From Fimbriimonadaceae bacterium (GTDB lineage Bacteria > Armatimonadota > Fimbriimonadia > Fimbriimonadales > Fimbriimonadaceae): a stretch of DNA of 13,627 nucleotides. Shown here one piece after another: positions 6,306 to 13,560 of this stretch. How positions within the stretch are numbered: the first letter of the stretch is position 1; each line of letters opens with the position of its first letter. The stretch lies in assembly GCA_014380605.1 (NCBI GenBank), contig JACMJO010000342.1:1-13627 (forward strand), written 5' to 3'. Under the pieces are notes generated by a model. The model searched no databases. It worked only from the letters and a program-made list of their open reading frames with translations, and was not told the origin of the DNA. Made by a program: the position numbers and the translations under genes.

Positions 6306-6338
6306 AAAAAGCCCCGAGAGATTGACTCTCGGGGCTTT
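6306..6338 (-). terminator. Strong intrinsic terminator of the pilus operon
   Basis: On the minus strand AAAGCCCCGAGAG and CTCTCGGGGCTTT form a perfect 13-bp stem around a 5-nt loop, followed by a T5 run that merges with the stem end. It lies 43 nt after the pilQ stop. On the plus strand the stem ends in CTTT only, so termination is mainly in the pilus-operon direction. Only about 20 nt remain between it and the xylA leader RBS, leaving little room for a separate xylA promoter. Confidence 0.93.
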
Positions 6339-6380
6339 GGGGAGTTGCACGCCGGAAGCGTGCGGACCCAGGTTCAGCTG

Positions 6381-8984
6381 TTAGCCTTTGCCGTTACCCT
6401 TCTTTTCGCTTCCCGGCGAAGTCGTATTTTCCTTCTCCGCCTTGCGTGGGTTGGCTGCGCCTTGTCGATCGGCATTGAAGACTTCCTTCACCGTGACAAA
6501 GAACACCACTTCAGATCGAACCCTTCGGTTGTCCGTTCGGCCAAATAGTTGGCCGATGATGGGCAGATCCTTCAGGATGGGGATTCCGCCATAGCTCTTC
6601 TTGTCTTGATCTTGGATCAAGCCGCCAATCGCGATGGTTTCGCCGCTGAGAATCTGAACCGAGCTGGTTGCCGAGCGCACGCTGGTCTGAGGAAGCTTTC
6701 CTCCACCAGGAACGTCCGTGAACCCTTGCAGGATCGACAGGACCGGGTTGAAGTCGAGCGTGATGTTTCCACCGGCGCCAACTCTTGCCGCGAGCGAGAA
6801 GTCAACGCCAACGTTGATTTCATCCGTTACGATCGTAGGACCGTTCTGGCTGTTGGTGATTGACTTCACGTATCGAACCGTATCGCCAACGAAGATGTTC
6901 GATAGAACGCCGTCCGTAAGCAGGATGTTCGGTCGAGCCAGCAAGTTGTTCTTATTGGCGATCGAGTCGAGGGCTCCCGTGATGGAGGCCGTTCCGCCAC
7001 CCTTGAAGCCAAGGTCGGCTCCGATGCCACCGGCTGCGGATGCCACGCCGAGGCCCTGGTTCACTCGAAGGCTAGTTAAGCTGCCGCCGGTGAGTAAGCT
7101 CCAGTCGATTCCGATCTTGAGCGCATCGTCCTTGCTGAGTTCCATGACTCGAATCTCAACGGCAACCTGCTTGGGAGCGAGGTCGACCATCAAGATGAAC
7201 TCTTTGGCGCGATCGATCTGTTCCTTAGTTCCGCGAAGGAGGACCTTCATCGGAGTTCGGAAAGTCTTGACCTCGGCTGTGAACATCGTCGTCTTGTCGT
7301 TGCCCTTCGCGGACATGCTGCTCTTGTTGGAGCCGCCTCCGCCGCCAGCATTGCTTTGGCCACCGCCAGCGCCGCCTTCTCCGCCACCGCCGCCACCGGC
7401 CCCGCCTTCGCCGCCCTTGCCTTTATCGTCGCCACTTGTCTTGTCGGCATTGCCACCTGCAAAAAGCGCGTCGTGGGTGTACTCGATTCCCTGGAGGGGA
7501 TCGACTGGGGGAGGCAGAATCGTCGCCTTGAGTCCATAGATCGAACCCATGAGTTCGACAGCTGCGACCTGAGGCTTGATGAAGCGAAGGTCGACGACTT
7601 CGTAGTAAGTCGGTCCACCTAACGGCATGCTATCGAGGTTCTGGAGAATCATTAAAAGATTCTCAACTTCCGATGCTCGGCCAGAAAGGACGACTGCTTG
7701 TCGGCTCATCGATTCCTTCGGTGTGGCAAGAATCCTCACGTTTCCGAAATTAAGATCCTTGTCTTCCTTGAGAACCTTCATCAGCTCTTCAGCTGAGATG
7801 CCCTTAGGCTCGTAGGTTCGCTGAACGATGCCGGTTCCCTGAGAAACCTTGATGCCCATCGCGCTGCAAATCTGCATGTCGATCGACTTAACCATCCGCT
7901 CGACTTCATCCAATCGTGAAGGGGTGCCCACAACGACCATATAGTCGTCGCGCCGGGTGCCCGTAGCGCTTGTGTCGGTCGCCGTGCTGATGTTGCTCGC
8001 ACCACCTTGAGCAGGAGCGCCAGCGGCTCCGCCTTTCACGTCGCCACCTTGGGTATCCGTAGCCTGGGTGCTCTGCTTCGTCTCGATAGTCACCTTGTCG
8101 GAGGGAAGAACCAGGTCGTATCGGCCGGCAACCGTCGACGGATTAACCGTCTTAAGAATCGCCGCTTTGATCTGCATACCTTCGCCGCTGTACAAGGGCA
8201 CAACGCGAGTTTCGCTGCTAACGTCGATCCGTCCGCCAATCTGCTGAATGGTGTCCGAGAATCGGCTGTTGGATGTAACGACGAATGTGTTGCCGAGCTT
8301 CGCGTATCGAACGCCGCCCAATGCGGTGACGATATCCAAAGCGTCTTTGACGCTAACTGCCTCAAGCGTGACCGTGATCTTTCCAGACACGTCTGGCGAG
8401 GTCACGATATTAACATTTGCTTGCAGCGCGAGCGCCTTGAGAATCTGAACAATGTCCGTGTTGACGAAGTCCAGATCTACCTTGGTGGTATTCGAGAAGG
8501 TGCTCGTCGGCAAGTTAGCCAAGTCGCTGTTCGCCTTGAAGGCTGGGCGCAAGGGAGGAACGCTGTCTGGATACTTCTGGCTGGCAGGCGCCGTTTGCGG
8601 AGCGTCGCCAACATTGAAGTTCACGGCCCAAAGTCCTTCCGTTTGGACGATCTCAGGTTTGGAACCCTTGTCGACGCTAAGCGCGACTCGAACCTTGGCC
8701 GGACGTCGATCAGCCCAAGCGTAGCTAACGGCATTGACGCCGTTCGAGCCAACCTTGACTGACTTGCCTTTCCCTTCCAACTTTCCGTCGAAAGTAAGGA
8801 AGAACATGTGCTTGGACTTAGACCAAGAAGCCTTAGGCTGAGCGAGATCCTGGCCATTGATTTTGACCTGGAGACCACCGTTAAGCTTCTTGGTTGCGAC
8901 GCCGCTCAGCGATTGGGCTGAGACGCCACAGACGAGAGCGAGGGCAAGAATGCCGACGCCCGTTCGAAATGACTTGCTGTTCAT
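6381..8984 (-). CDS. pilQ: Type IV pilus secretin PilQ
   Basis: PilQ is the outer-membrane secretin ring through which the pilus passes. The 867 residues begin with a signal peptide (about 1-23, cleavage near VSA-QS). An AMIN-like beta region follows (about 30-125), then an STN/N0 domain (about 168-236, LDFVNTDIVQILKALALQAN). Three secretin N modules lie at about 257-368, 389-452 and 461-600. The C-terminal secretin core (about 603-834) has VEIRVMELSKDDALKIGIDW, NLLARPNILLTDG and GETIAIGGLIQDQDKKSYGG then IPILKDLPIIGQLFG. Low-complexity inserts interrupt the N modules at about 303-345 (Gly/Ala/Thr/Ser) and 509-564 (almost pure Gly with charged residues). The charged tail 835-867 is not conserved. 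The start is secure: GGGAGG lies 9 nt upstream and the ATG overlaps the pilP stop (ATGA). It is the last gene before the terminator. Confidence 0.95.
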   Translation of the reverse strand: MNSKSFRTGVGILALALVCGVSAQSLSGVATKKLNGGLQVKINGQDLAQPKASWSKSKHMFFLTFDGKLEGKGKSVKVGSNGVNAVSYAWADRRPAKVRVALSVDKGSKPEIVQTEGLWAVNFNVGDAPQTAPASQKYPDSVPPLRPAFKANSDLANLPTSTFSNTTKVDLDFVNTDIVQILKALALQANVNIVTSPDVSGKITVTLEAVSVKDALDIVTALGGVRYAKLGNTFVVTSNSRFSDTIQQIGGRIDVSSETRVVPLYSGEGMQIKAAILKTVNPSTVAGRYDLVLPSDKVTIETKQSTQATDTQGGDVKGGAAGAPAQGGASNISTATDTSATGTRRDDYMVVVGTPSRLDEVERMVKSIDMQICSAMGIKVSQGTGIVQRTYEPKGISAEELMKVLKEDKDLNFGNVRILATPKESMSRQAVVLSGRASEVENLLMILQNLDSMPLGGPTYYEVVDLRFIKPQVAAVELMGSIYGLKATILPPPVDPLQGIEYTHDALFAGGNADKTSGDDKGKGGEGGAGGGGGGEGGAGGGQSNAGGGGGSNKSSMSAKGNDKTTMFTAEVKTFRTPMKVLLRGTKEQIDRAKEFILMVDLAPKQVAVEIRVMELSKDDALKIGIDWSLLTGGSLTSLRVNQGLGVASAAGGIGADLGFKGGGTASITGALDSIANKNNLLARPNILLTDGVLSNIFVGDTVRYVKSITNSQNGPTIVTDEINVGVDFSLAARVGAGGNITLDFNPVLSILQGFTDVPGGGKLPQTSVRSATSSVQILSGETIAIGGLIQDQDKKSYGGIPILKDLPIIGQLFGRTDNRRVRSEVVFFVTVKEVFNADRQGAANPRKAEKENTTSPGSEKKGNGKG

Positions 8985-9655
8985 TTAGGGTTCCCTCCCA
9001 GGGACAATCGCTGCTTCTTGCCGCGATGTTCAATCGTGACGCTGCCCTTCTCGACGCTCAGCACTTTGCTGTCCCCATCAAGAGAGCCGCCCACTGGCAC
9101 CATTCGTTGGTTGCCGTTGGAATCGGTGAACACTGCGACCGGCCTATCGCCGCCGGTCATCGTGCCCGAAACTGTGTATCCGAAAGCGCTTGGATCCGGT
9201 CCGCTAGGTGTAAGCGTCACGGAGCCGCCGCCAGCGTTAGGCAAACTTCCGGTCAGAGGCTGATAAGGCGATGTTCCGTAGTCGTTGCCGCCGCTGGATC
9301 GCCGAGTTCCTGTGCGGTGATTCGCCGGTCTGGTTGTCGGAGGCAGCTGCTGGGTCGGCGTTGGCGGCTTGAATTCGTCTCCGGCCAAAGGTCTCACCTG
9401 GAATGGGTCTCGCTGAGGAAGATCCATCACGTACAGGGGATTCTTCGGCGGGTCCTTTTCTTCGCCTACGATCGGATTCCCGTTTTCGTCGACCTTAGCG
9501 ACCTTCGTGCCGTCTCCCTTTCCGTCTTCGGCTTTCGCCGTTTCAACGGGAGCAGGGGGAGGGGTCGATCCGCCAAGGAATGTGAACGCGCCGACGCCAA
9601 GCAACACGGTTGCCAGAGCGCCGATCACAATAAATTTCTTCTTATCATCCTTCAT
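8981..9655 (-). CDS. pilP: PilP-like inner-membrane/periplasmic linker
   Basis: This 224-residue protein sits in the pilP position between pilO and pilQ. It has an uncleaved-looking N-terminal membrane segment (about 8-27, FIVIGALATVLLGVGAFTFL) and no lipobox, unlike classic PilP lipoproteins. Then comes a Pro/Lys-rich stretch, the motif LPQRDPFQVRP (79-89) typical of PilP/GspC-like proteins, a Pro/Thr/Gly-rich linker (95-150), and a small beta domain (about 157-220, FGYTVSGTMTGGDRPVAVFT ... VPVGGSLDGDSKVLSVEKGS) that fits the HR/PDZ-like periplasmic domain which contacts secretin N0. Sequence similarity is weak, and the call rests on layout and gene order. The frame is open upstream to 9760 inside pilO, but GGAGG 9 nt before the ATG at 9655 fixes the start. 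It overlaps pilO by 11 bp. Confidence 0.75.
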   Translation of the reverse strand: MKDDKKKFIVIGALATVLLGVGAFTFLGGSTPPPAPVETAKAEDGKGDGTKVAKVDENGNPIVGEEKDPPKNPLYVMDLPQRDPFQVRPLAGDEFKPPTPTQQLPPTTRPANHRTGTRRSSGGNDYGTSPYQPLTGSLPNAGGGSVTLTPSGPDPSAFGYTVSGTMTGGDRPVAVFTDSNGNQRMVPVGGSLDGDSKVLSVEKGSVTIEHRGKKQRLSLGGNPK

Positions 9656-10292
9656 TTCGCTTAACCTCCAGGCTCGCCGACTTGGTCGCCAAATCGGTCT
9701 TGATGTCAGAGCCTTGCGGCTGGGGGAAAACATAGGCGCGAAGTTCGACAGTAACGTCAAGCGTTAGATCCGTCTTTCCGGGCTCAACCTTTGGAGACAA
9801 TGTAACGGACCTCGCGGCTACGATCTTCGGGAACTGCTGAAGGGCATTGACCCAGCGCATTACGGAGCCGTAACTGCCGATTCCTTTCACTTCGATCGTC
9901 ATCTCTTCGTACGCTTTCTTCTTAGGCGCATCGAGTTCGCCCTCGATTTTCGTCGGGGTCGCTTGCTTCGCGATGGGTCGGACGCCCAGCACCTTAATGC
10001 CGAACTGCTTGCCCGCTTTCTCAAGTTCGGTCATCAGCGTTGGAACGTAAGCCAACTGAGGAACTCCTTGCTCGAGATGCTGAAGCTTTACCGCGCACTC
10101 GTCTAACGTCGCTTTGGCCTTGTCGAGTTCGGCTTGAACCTCTTTCTCGTCCTTAACCTCAGTCTTGAGGGCTGAAACCTCGCCCTGAACGTTTGTCACT
10201 TGGCTGTAGCCAAAGTACGATGCGCCAAGCCCGATAACGAACGTGCCGATAGCCATGATCATGTATGTCTTTGGATTTGGACTGCGTCTCAC
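9645..10292 (-). CDS. pilO: Type IV pilus alignment-complex protein PilO
   Basis: PilO heterodimerises with PilN in the inner membrane and links the cytoplasmic PilM ring to the secretin. The 215 residues contain one N-terminal membrane helix (about 11-30), a coiled coil (about 35-75, rich in Lys/Glu/Asp with heptads), and a periplasmic ferredoxin-like domain (about 80-190). The ferredoxin-like domain includes VPTLMTELEKAGKQFGIKV and the strand-helix EEMTIEVKGIGSYGSVMRWV, a recognisable PilO/PF04350 pattern. The tail (191-215) is charged. The start overlaps the pilN stop by four bases (ATGA). The length is typical of PilO. Confidence 0.9.
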   Translation of the reverse strand: MRRSPNPKTYMIMAIGTFVIGLGASYFGYSQVTNVQGEVSALKTEVKDEKEVQAELDKAKATLDECAVKLQHLEQGVPQLAYVPTLMTELEKAGKQFGIKVLGVRPIAKQATPTKIEGELDAPKKKAYEEMTIEVKGIGSYGSVMRWVNALQQFPKIVAARSVTLSPKVEPGKTDLTLDVTVELRAYVFPQPQGSDIKTDLATKSASLEVKRNEG

Positions 10293-10897
10293 TTTGCCTT
10301 GACCTCCCCTTCTAGAGTTTCTTCTTTCGGCTTCGCGTCTGCGGTGCCGACGATGTCCGCGGTGACTTCAAACTCCACCGCTTTGGTGAACTGCATCATC
10401 TTCTCCTGGGAGTACTTGAGGGTCACGTTCTCCAAGTCGGCGCAGTTCTGCAGGCGGAGGATGAATTCCGAGACCGGTTCTTGTCCAGGCGACACGCCGA
10501 TAACGCTCAGGTTAATGGGCTTCGTCGAGTCGTTGGACTGAACTCTCATTGCCGTGAGCCAGGTTGGCTTTGGCGTTTGCCTTGAGATGTGCGTCATGAT
10601 TCGGCCCCATCGGCTGCTAACCGTTTGGGCGTCCTCTAACGTCTTAAGTCGAGGCGACAGCTCGGCATACTTGGCTTTGTACTCGTCGATCTGCTTGACC
10701 AGCGGAGCGCTCTTATGGATCTGGGCCTCAAGCTGCGATTTTTCTCTCGTTAAGCTTTCGGATTGGAGCCAGAAGAATCCAAAGCCGCCGACCGACGCAA
10801 CCGCCGATCCGACGAAGACCAGGAAGAACGACCGAGCACGAGCCTCGTTTCGCTTCCGCGCTAGTCTCTGTTCTTGAATTAGGTTAATGAGTGGCAT
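10289..10897 (-). CDS. pilN: Type IV pilus alignment-complex protein PilN
   Basis: The 202-residue protein opens with MPLINLIQEQRLARKRN, a good match to the cytoplasmic INLLP-type peptide by which PilN docks in a groove of PilM. A membrane helix (about 24-44) is followed by a coiled coil (about 48-92) and a small periplasmic ferredoxin-like domain (about 100-185) ending in EFEVTADIVG. This is the standard PilN (PF05137) layout at normal length. The gene begins 8 nt after pilM. The RBS AGGA overlaps the pilM stop (TAGGAAAAAAG), implying coupled translation. The adjacent pilO has a matching coiled coil, as expected for the PilN-PilO heterodimer. Confidence 0.93.
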   Translation of the reverse strand: MPLINLIQEQRLARKRNEARARSFFLVFVGSAVASVGGFGFFWLQSESLTREKSQLEAQIHKSAPLVKQIDEYKAKYAELSPRLKTLEDAQTVSSRWGRIMTHISRQTPKPTWLTAMRVQSNDSTKPINLSVIGVSPGQEPVSEFILRLQNCADLENVTLKYSQEKMMQFTKAVEFEVTADIVGTADAKPKEETLEGEVKAK

Positions 10898-10905
10898 CTT
10901 TTTTC

Positions 10906-11982
10906 CTAAGCCGCCTTTGCGTAGGCGCGCATCGCAAGTCCTGAAGCCACCGAGAGGTCGAGACCGGATTCATCCGCGTCGCCATAGTGGCTGAACCTCG
11001 GGTTGGCAAATACGTCGTGAAGGGTGGTTGAAATAGACAGCTTGTGGCTGAAATACTCGGCCAAGCCGTTTAGCTTGGCGCCGCCTCCGGTGAGCAAAAT
11101 ATGGTCGATCTGCTTGGCAGTGCCTTCTTGTTGCTGAGATTGGTAATAGTTCAGCGACCGTCGGATTTCTCGAACCAAGTCATCCACGTGTGGCTGAAGA
11201 ACGCGCAAAGGAGGGTTCTCCTTTGGCTTGCCCTCTTCGAGAAGCTCTCGGAGATCAAGCTGCGCCTTGCCCGACTCGGCATCCTCATCAGACAGCTTGA
11301 AGTAGCTCTTCAAGGCCTGAGTAAGGGTGTCCGCGCCCTGGGGGATTGAACGGGTCATTGAGAACACTCCGTGGCTGACCACGGAGATGTTGGTGGTCGC
11401 CGATCCAACGTCCACCAAAGCGACGGTCTTGTCGGACCATTCCTGATCCATATCCGCTTCGACCAGCGCGCGATACATTGCAAACGCTTCGATATCGACG
11501 GCTTCGACCTCTACGCCTGCTTCCTCGCAAGCCTGGAGTCGGCTCTCAACCACGTCTTTCGGCGCGGCAACCATCAGTACGTCCATCTGCTGGTCGTCGA
11601 CGGGGCCAATAATCTCAAACTCGATGTAGCTGTCCTCGACCGAACTGGGAACATATCGACTCGCCTCGAACTTGATCGACTTTCGAAGGGTGGCTTCCGC
11701 CATCTTCGGCATTCGGACCTGGCGAACGACAACCGAACCTCCAGAGACCGCGATCATTGCGCCGCTGCCATTCATCTGGTTGTCCTTAAATAGCGATTTC
11801 AGGGCTAAAACCGTGCTCGCTACGTCAACGATCACGCCGTCTTTTACGGCATCGGTCGGAGTCGGGACGGTGGCATAACGCGCGATTCGCCAACCAGCAG
11901 CGTGCCGTTCGAGCGCCACCGCTTTGATCGTGTGGTGGCCGATGTCGATTCCTATGAAACTCTTCTTGCTAAACATTCCCAT
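10906..11982 (-). CDS. pilM: Type IV pilus actin-like ATPase PilM
   Basis: PilM is a cytoplasmic actin/FtsA-fold protein that binds the PilN N-terminus and links the motor to the inner-membrane complex. The 358 residues show phosphate-1 motif FIGIDIGHHTIKAVAL (9-24), the FtsA/PilM 1C-like region with ISVSGG/VVVRQVRMPKM (about 77-94), phosphate-2 motif VALVDVGSATTNISVV (187-202), and the adenosine motif HILLTGGGAKLNGLAEYF (294-311), so nucleotide binding should be intact. The length is typical. GGAGG lies 9 nt before the first ATG (MGM...), preferred over the second Met at residue 3. It starts 4 nt after the stop of the HTH gene. Confidence 0.96.
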   Translation of the reverse strand: MGMFSKKSFIGIDIGHHTIKAVALERHAAGWRIARYATVPTPTDAVKDGVIVDVASTVLALKSLFKDNQMNGSGAMIAVSGGSVVVRQVRMPKMAEATLRKSIKFEASRYVPSSVEDSYIEFEIIGPVDDQQMDVLMVAAPKDVVESRLQACEEAGVEVEAVDIEAFAMYRALVEADMDQEWSDKTVALVDVGSATTNISVVSHGVFSMTRSIPQGADTLTQALKSYFKLSDEDAESGKAQLDLRELLEEGKPKENPPLRVLQPHVDDLVREIRRSLNYYQSQQQEGTAKQIDHILLTGGGAKLNGLAEYFSHKLSISTTLHDVFANPRFSHYGDADESGLDLSVASGLAMRAYAKAA

Positions 11983-11986
11983 GTGG

Positions 11987-12442
11987 TTAGGCCTCCATCT
12001 CTCGCTGTTGACCTTGTAGGTTCAGCCATTCGTCGACGGCGGTGCGGGCGAAACGCCACTTGCCATCGATCATCAGGGCAGGGATCTTGCCTTCCTGCGA
12101 CATCTGCTCGAGCACGCTCGGTACGATGCGAAGGTAAGAGGCAGCCTCCCGAAGCGTCATGACCGTGTGCTGGTTGGCCACGACCGCGCGGAAAAGTCCG
12201 CTTAGTTGCTCGGGCGAGAGGAACAGCTCCAATCGCACCACGCCTCCGTGTGAAACGGCGGGCGAGGGCGGATCGGGCAGCCTTGTCTCTTCGTGTGCAT
12301 GCTCCATAGTGCTCTCCATTGGTTGTGCCGGTCCTCGATAGGCCGGGTTGTCGATGATTTCGATTCTTGGCGGGTGCTGATCCGGAGGAACTGGACTCCC
12401 GTTCGTCTGCGCCGCCTGTCGGATGGCGTCGGCGAGGTTCAT
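11987..12442 (-). CDS. Excisionase-type (MerR-like winged HTH) DNA-binding protein inside the pilus operon
   Basis: The 151-residue protein carries a clear HTH_17/excisionase-family domain at residues 93-140: TVMTLREAASYLRIVPSVLE, then GKIPALMIDGKWRFARTAVD and EWL. The order is helix-turn-helix, a basic wing, and a 'W-R-F' strand leading to a final helix. Residues 1-64 are Pro-rich and probably disordered (short helix MNLADAIRQAAQ, then PPDQHPPRIEII, PDPPSPAVS). A small amphipathic segment, VRLELFLSPEQLSGLFRAVV (69-88), precedes the HTH. The domain is named from phage excisionases but is widespread in chromosomal proteins without recombinase partners, and no integrase is present here. ATGA overlap with the ATPase gene upstream and a 4-nt gap to pilM place it firmly in the operon. 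A role as operon regulator or assembly partner is inference. Confidence 0.88.
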   Translation of the reverse strand: MNLADAIRQAAQTNGSPVPPDQHPPRIEIIDNPAYRGPAQPMESTMEHAHEETRLPDPPSPAVSHGGVVRLELFLSPEQLSGLFRAVVANQHTVMTLREAASYLRIVPSVLEQMSQEGKIPALMIDGKWRFARTAVDEWLNLQGQQREMEA

Positions 12443-13257
12443 GCAGCCTCCTGCCCCGAGAATTCGTTCACGATGTTGTGGATCATAAACCCGTCGATCA
12501 GCTGCAGCTTTTGGACAAAGCCGATCATCAGGGCGTTATCCGCGATCTGACTGATGAGCCTCGGATAGCCCCTTGTGTACTTGTGGATTTCGAAGATGGC
12601 GTCGGGAGAAAAGGGATGATGCTCGCCCGTGTAGCCTGCAACCCTCATTCGATGCAGGATCATCTCGCCGGTTTCGGTCACGTCCAGCGGCTTTAGGTTC
12701 TGGCGGACCGCCAATCTTTGCTCAAGCGCAGGAACCTTTGCGATCTTGGGGCGGAGTTCGTTCTGACCCAGAAGCACCAGCGACAGCAGGAACTGGTCGT
12801 TCATTTGGCAGTTCAACAGCAGTCGAAGCTCTTCAAGGGTGGAGGTGGATCGGATCAAGTGAGCTTCATCGATGATGAGCACCACCCGTTGTCCTCGCTC
12901 GTAGAACGAAATGAGTTGCTTGTGCAACTCCTGAACCAACACTTGCCGGTTGCGAGACTGGATGTCTAGATCCAGTTGGTTAAGAACTTCCTGGAGAATC
13001 TGAACGGGAGTGAGGATCGGATTTACGATCAACACCACCCGGTTGTGGACCGGGTCCAACAGGTCGAGCAGCTTTCGGCTGACAGTCGTCTTTCCAAGGC
13101 CGATGTCGCCTGCCAGCATTGCCGCGCCCTTGTTTCTTGATATTGCGTAGTGCAACATCATCAAGGCGTCTTCGTGACCCCGGCTCATATAAAGGAACCT
13201 AGGATCGGGCGTCAAGCTGAACGGCGGCTCGGTTAAACCCCAATATGCTTCGTACAT
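12439..13257 (-). CDS. ExeA/MshM-like AAA+ ATPase, first gene of the pilus operon
   Basis: The 272-residue protein begins MYEAYWGLTEPPFSLTPDPR, the signature opening of the GspA/ExeA/MshM ATPases. Walker A is GDIGLGKTT (50-58) and Walker B VVLIIDEAH (125-133). The sensor-1 strand is LVLLGQNEL, an arginine-finger region LEQRLAVRQNLKPLD follows, and the late motif is YTRGYPRLISQIADNALM, all typical of the AAA_22 family. It lacks the membrane helix and peptidoglycan-binding domain of Aeromonas ExeA, so it is a short cytoplasmic form like MshM of MSHA pilus operons. It may energise pilus or secretin assembly. The start ATG at 13257 is preferred over a TTG two codons upstream: the family begins M-Y, and GGAG lies 10 nt before the ATG. 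Its stop overlaps the HTH gene start (ATGA). Confidence 0.92.
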   Translation of the reverse strand: MYEAYWGLTEPPFSLTPDPRFLYMSRGHEDALMMLHYAISRNKGAAMLAGDIGLGKTTVSRKLLDLLDPVHNRVVLIVNPILTPVQILQEVLNQLDLDIQSRNRQVLVQELHKQLISFYERGQRVVLIIDEAHLIRSTSTLEELRLLLNCQMNDQFLLSLVLLGQNELRPKIAKVPALEQRLAVRQNLKPLDVTETGEMILHRMRVAGYTGEHHPFSPDAIFEIHKYTRGYPRLISQIADNALMIGFVQKLQLIDGFMIHNIVNEFSGQEAA

Positions 13258-13287
13258 GAACAAATATCTCCGCGGGTCAAAACCCAG

Positions 13288-13317
13288 TAATATTTCTCGG
13301 GTCTTCTTGGAGGAAAA
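13288..13317 (-). promoter_or_regulatory. Weak candidate promoter for the pilus operon
   Basis: On the minus strand an AT-rich AAATATTAC (candidate -10 TATTAC, four of six matches) lies about 30 nt upstream of the ATPase start. TTTCCT is 18 nt further upstream as a poor -35, and the A8 tract beyond could serve as an UP-like element. No better candidate is nearby; this is tentative. Confidence 0.25.
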
Positions 13318-13395
13318 CTCAGGAAACTTCTCAGGTTTTTTTTGCCGGGGGCCACGTTCGGGAAGCTAGACCAGGTTCTCAGGGCCATCCTTAAG

Positions 13396-13409
13396 ATTTC
13401 GCTCGAAAT
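13396..13409. promoter_or_regulatory. 14-bp palindrome upstream of the pilus operon
   Basis: ATTTCG-CT-CGAAAT is a perfect 6-bp inverted repeat with a 2-bp centre, about 140 bp upstream of the first operon gene. It has the size of a dimeric regulator site. No binding protein can be named from sequence alone; the operon-encoded HTH protein is one candidate. Confidence 0.3.
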
Positions 13410-13482
13410 TGAGCAAGCCGCGCTTCCGTGCTCGTGCCAAAGACACTATTCCCGTGGGCGTTTTAAGAAAGGTCTGGTAACT

Positions 13483-13560
13483 GGGCGAGGTTTGGGGATG
13501 ATTGGGTGAAGGGGTGATTGGCGTGTGCTGGGTGATGGAGGTGATGAACTGATTTGGTGA
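13483..13560 (+). repeat. G-rich stretch with spaced GGTGA words
   Basis: GGTGA begins at 13505, 13513, 13531, 13540 and 13556, with a variant GGATGA at 13496. The spacings are 9, 8, 18, 9 and 16, that is close to multiples of nine. Four G-runs (13483-13485, 13494-13497, 13504-13506, 13511-13514) fit a loose G-quadruplex pattern with loops of 8, 6 and 4 nt. It may be a regulatory array or only compositional bias. Confidence 0.35.

Noticed and set aside
6718..7539. A 273-codon open frame on the plus strand
   Set aside because: It lies wholly antisense to the secretin core and Gly-rich insert; its Pro/Ala-rich product is the complement of Gly-rich codons, with no domain or RBS.
8007..8762. A 251-codon open frame on the plus strand
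   Set aside because: It is antisense to the N-terminal domains of pilQ and shows no motif or RBS.
8894..9664. A 256-codon open frame on the plus strand
   Set aside because: It is antisense to pilP/pilQ, whose overlapping starts, RBSs and domains are convincing; the product has no recognisable family.
9656..9760. An upstream extension of the pilP-like frame
   Set aside because: It lies inside pilO in another frame; GGAGG before the ATG at 9655 and the membrane segment that follows fix the later start.
11987..12442. Phage or integrative-element remnant suggested by the excisionase fold
   Set aside because: No integrase, attachment-site repeats or other phage genes are visible, and the gene is tightly coupled to the pilus operon.
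13258..13263. TTG start for the ExeA-like ATPase
   Set aside because: Family members begin M-Y, and the SD spacing is better for the ATG at 13257.
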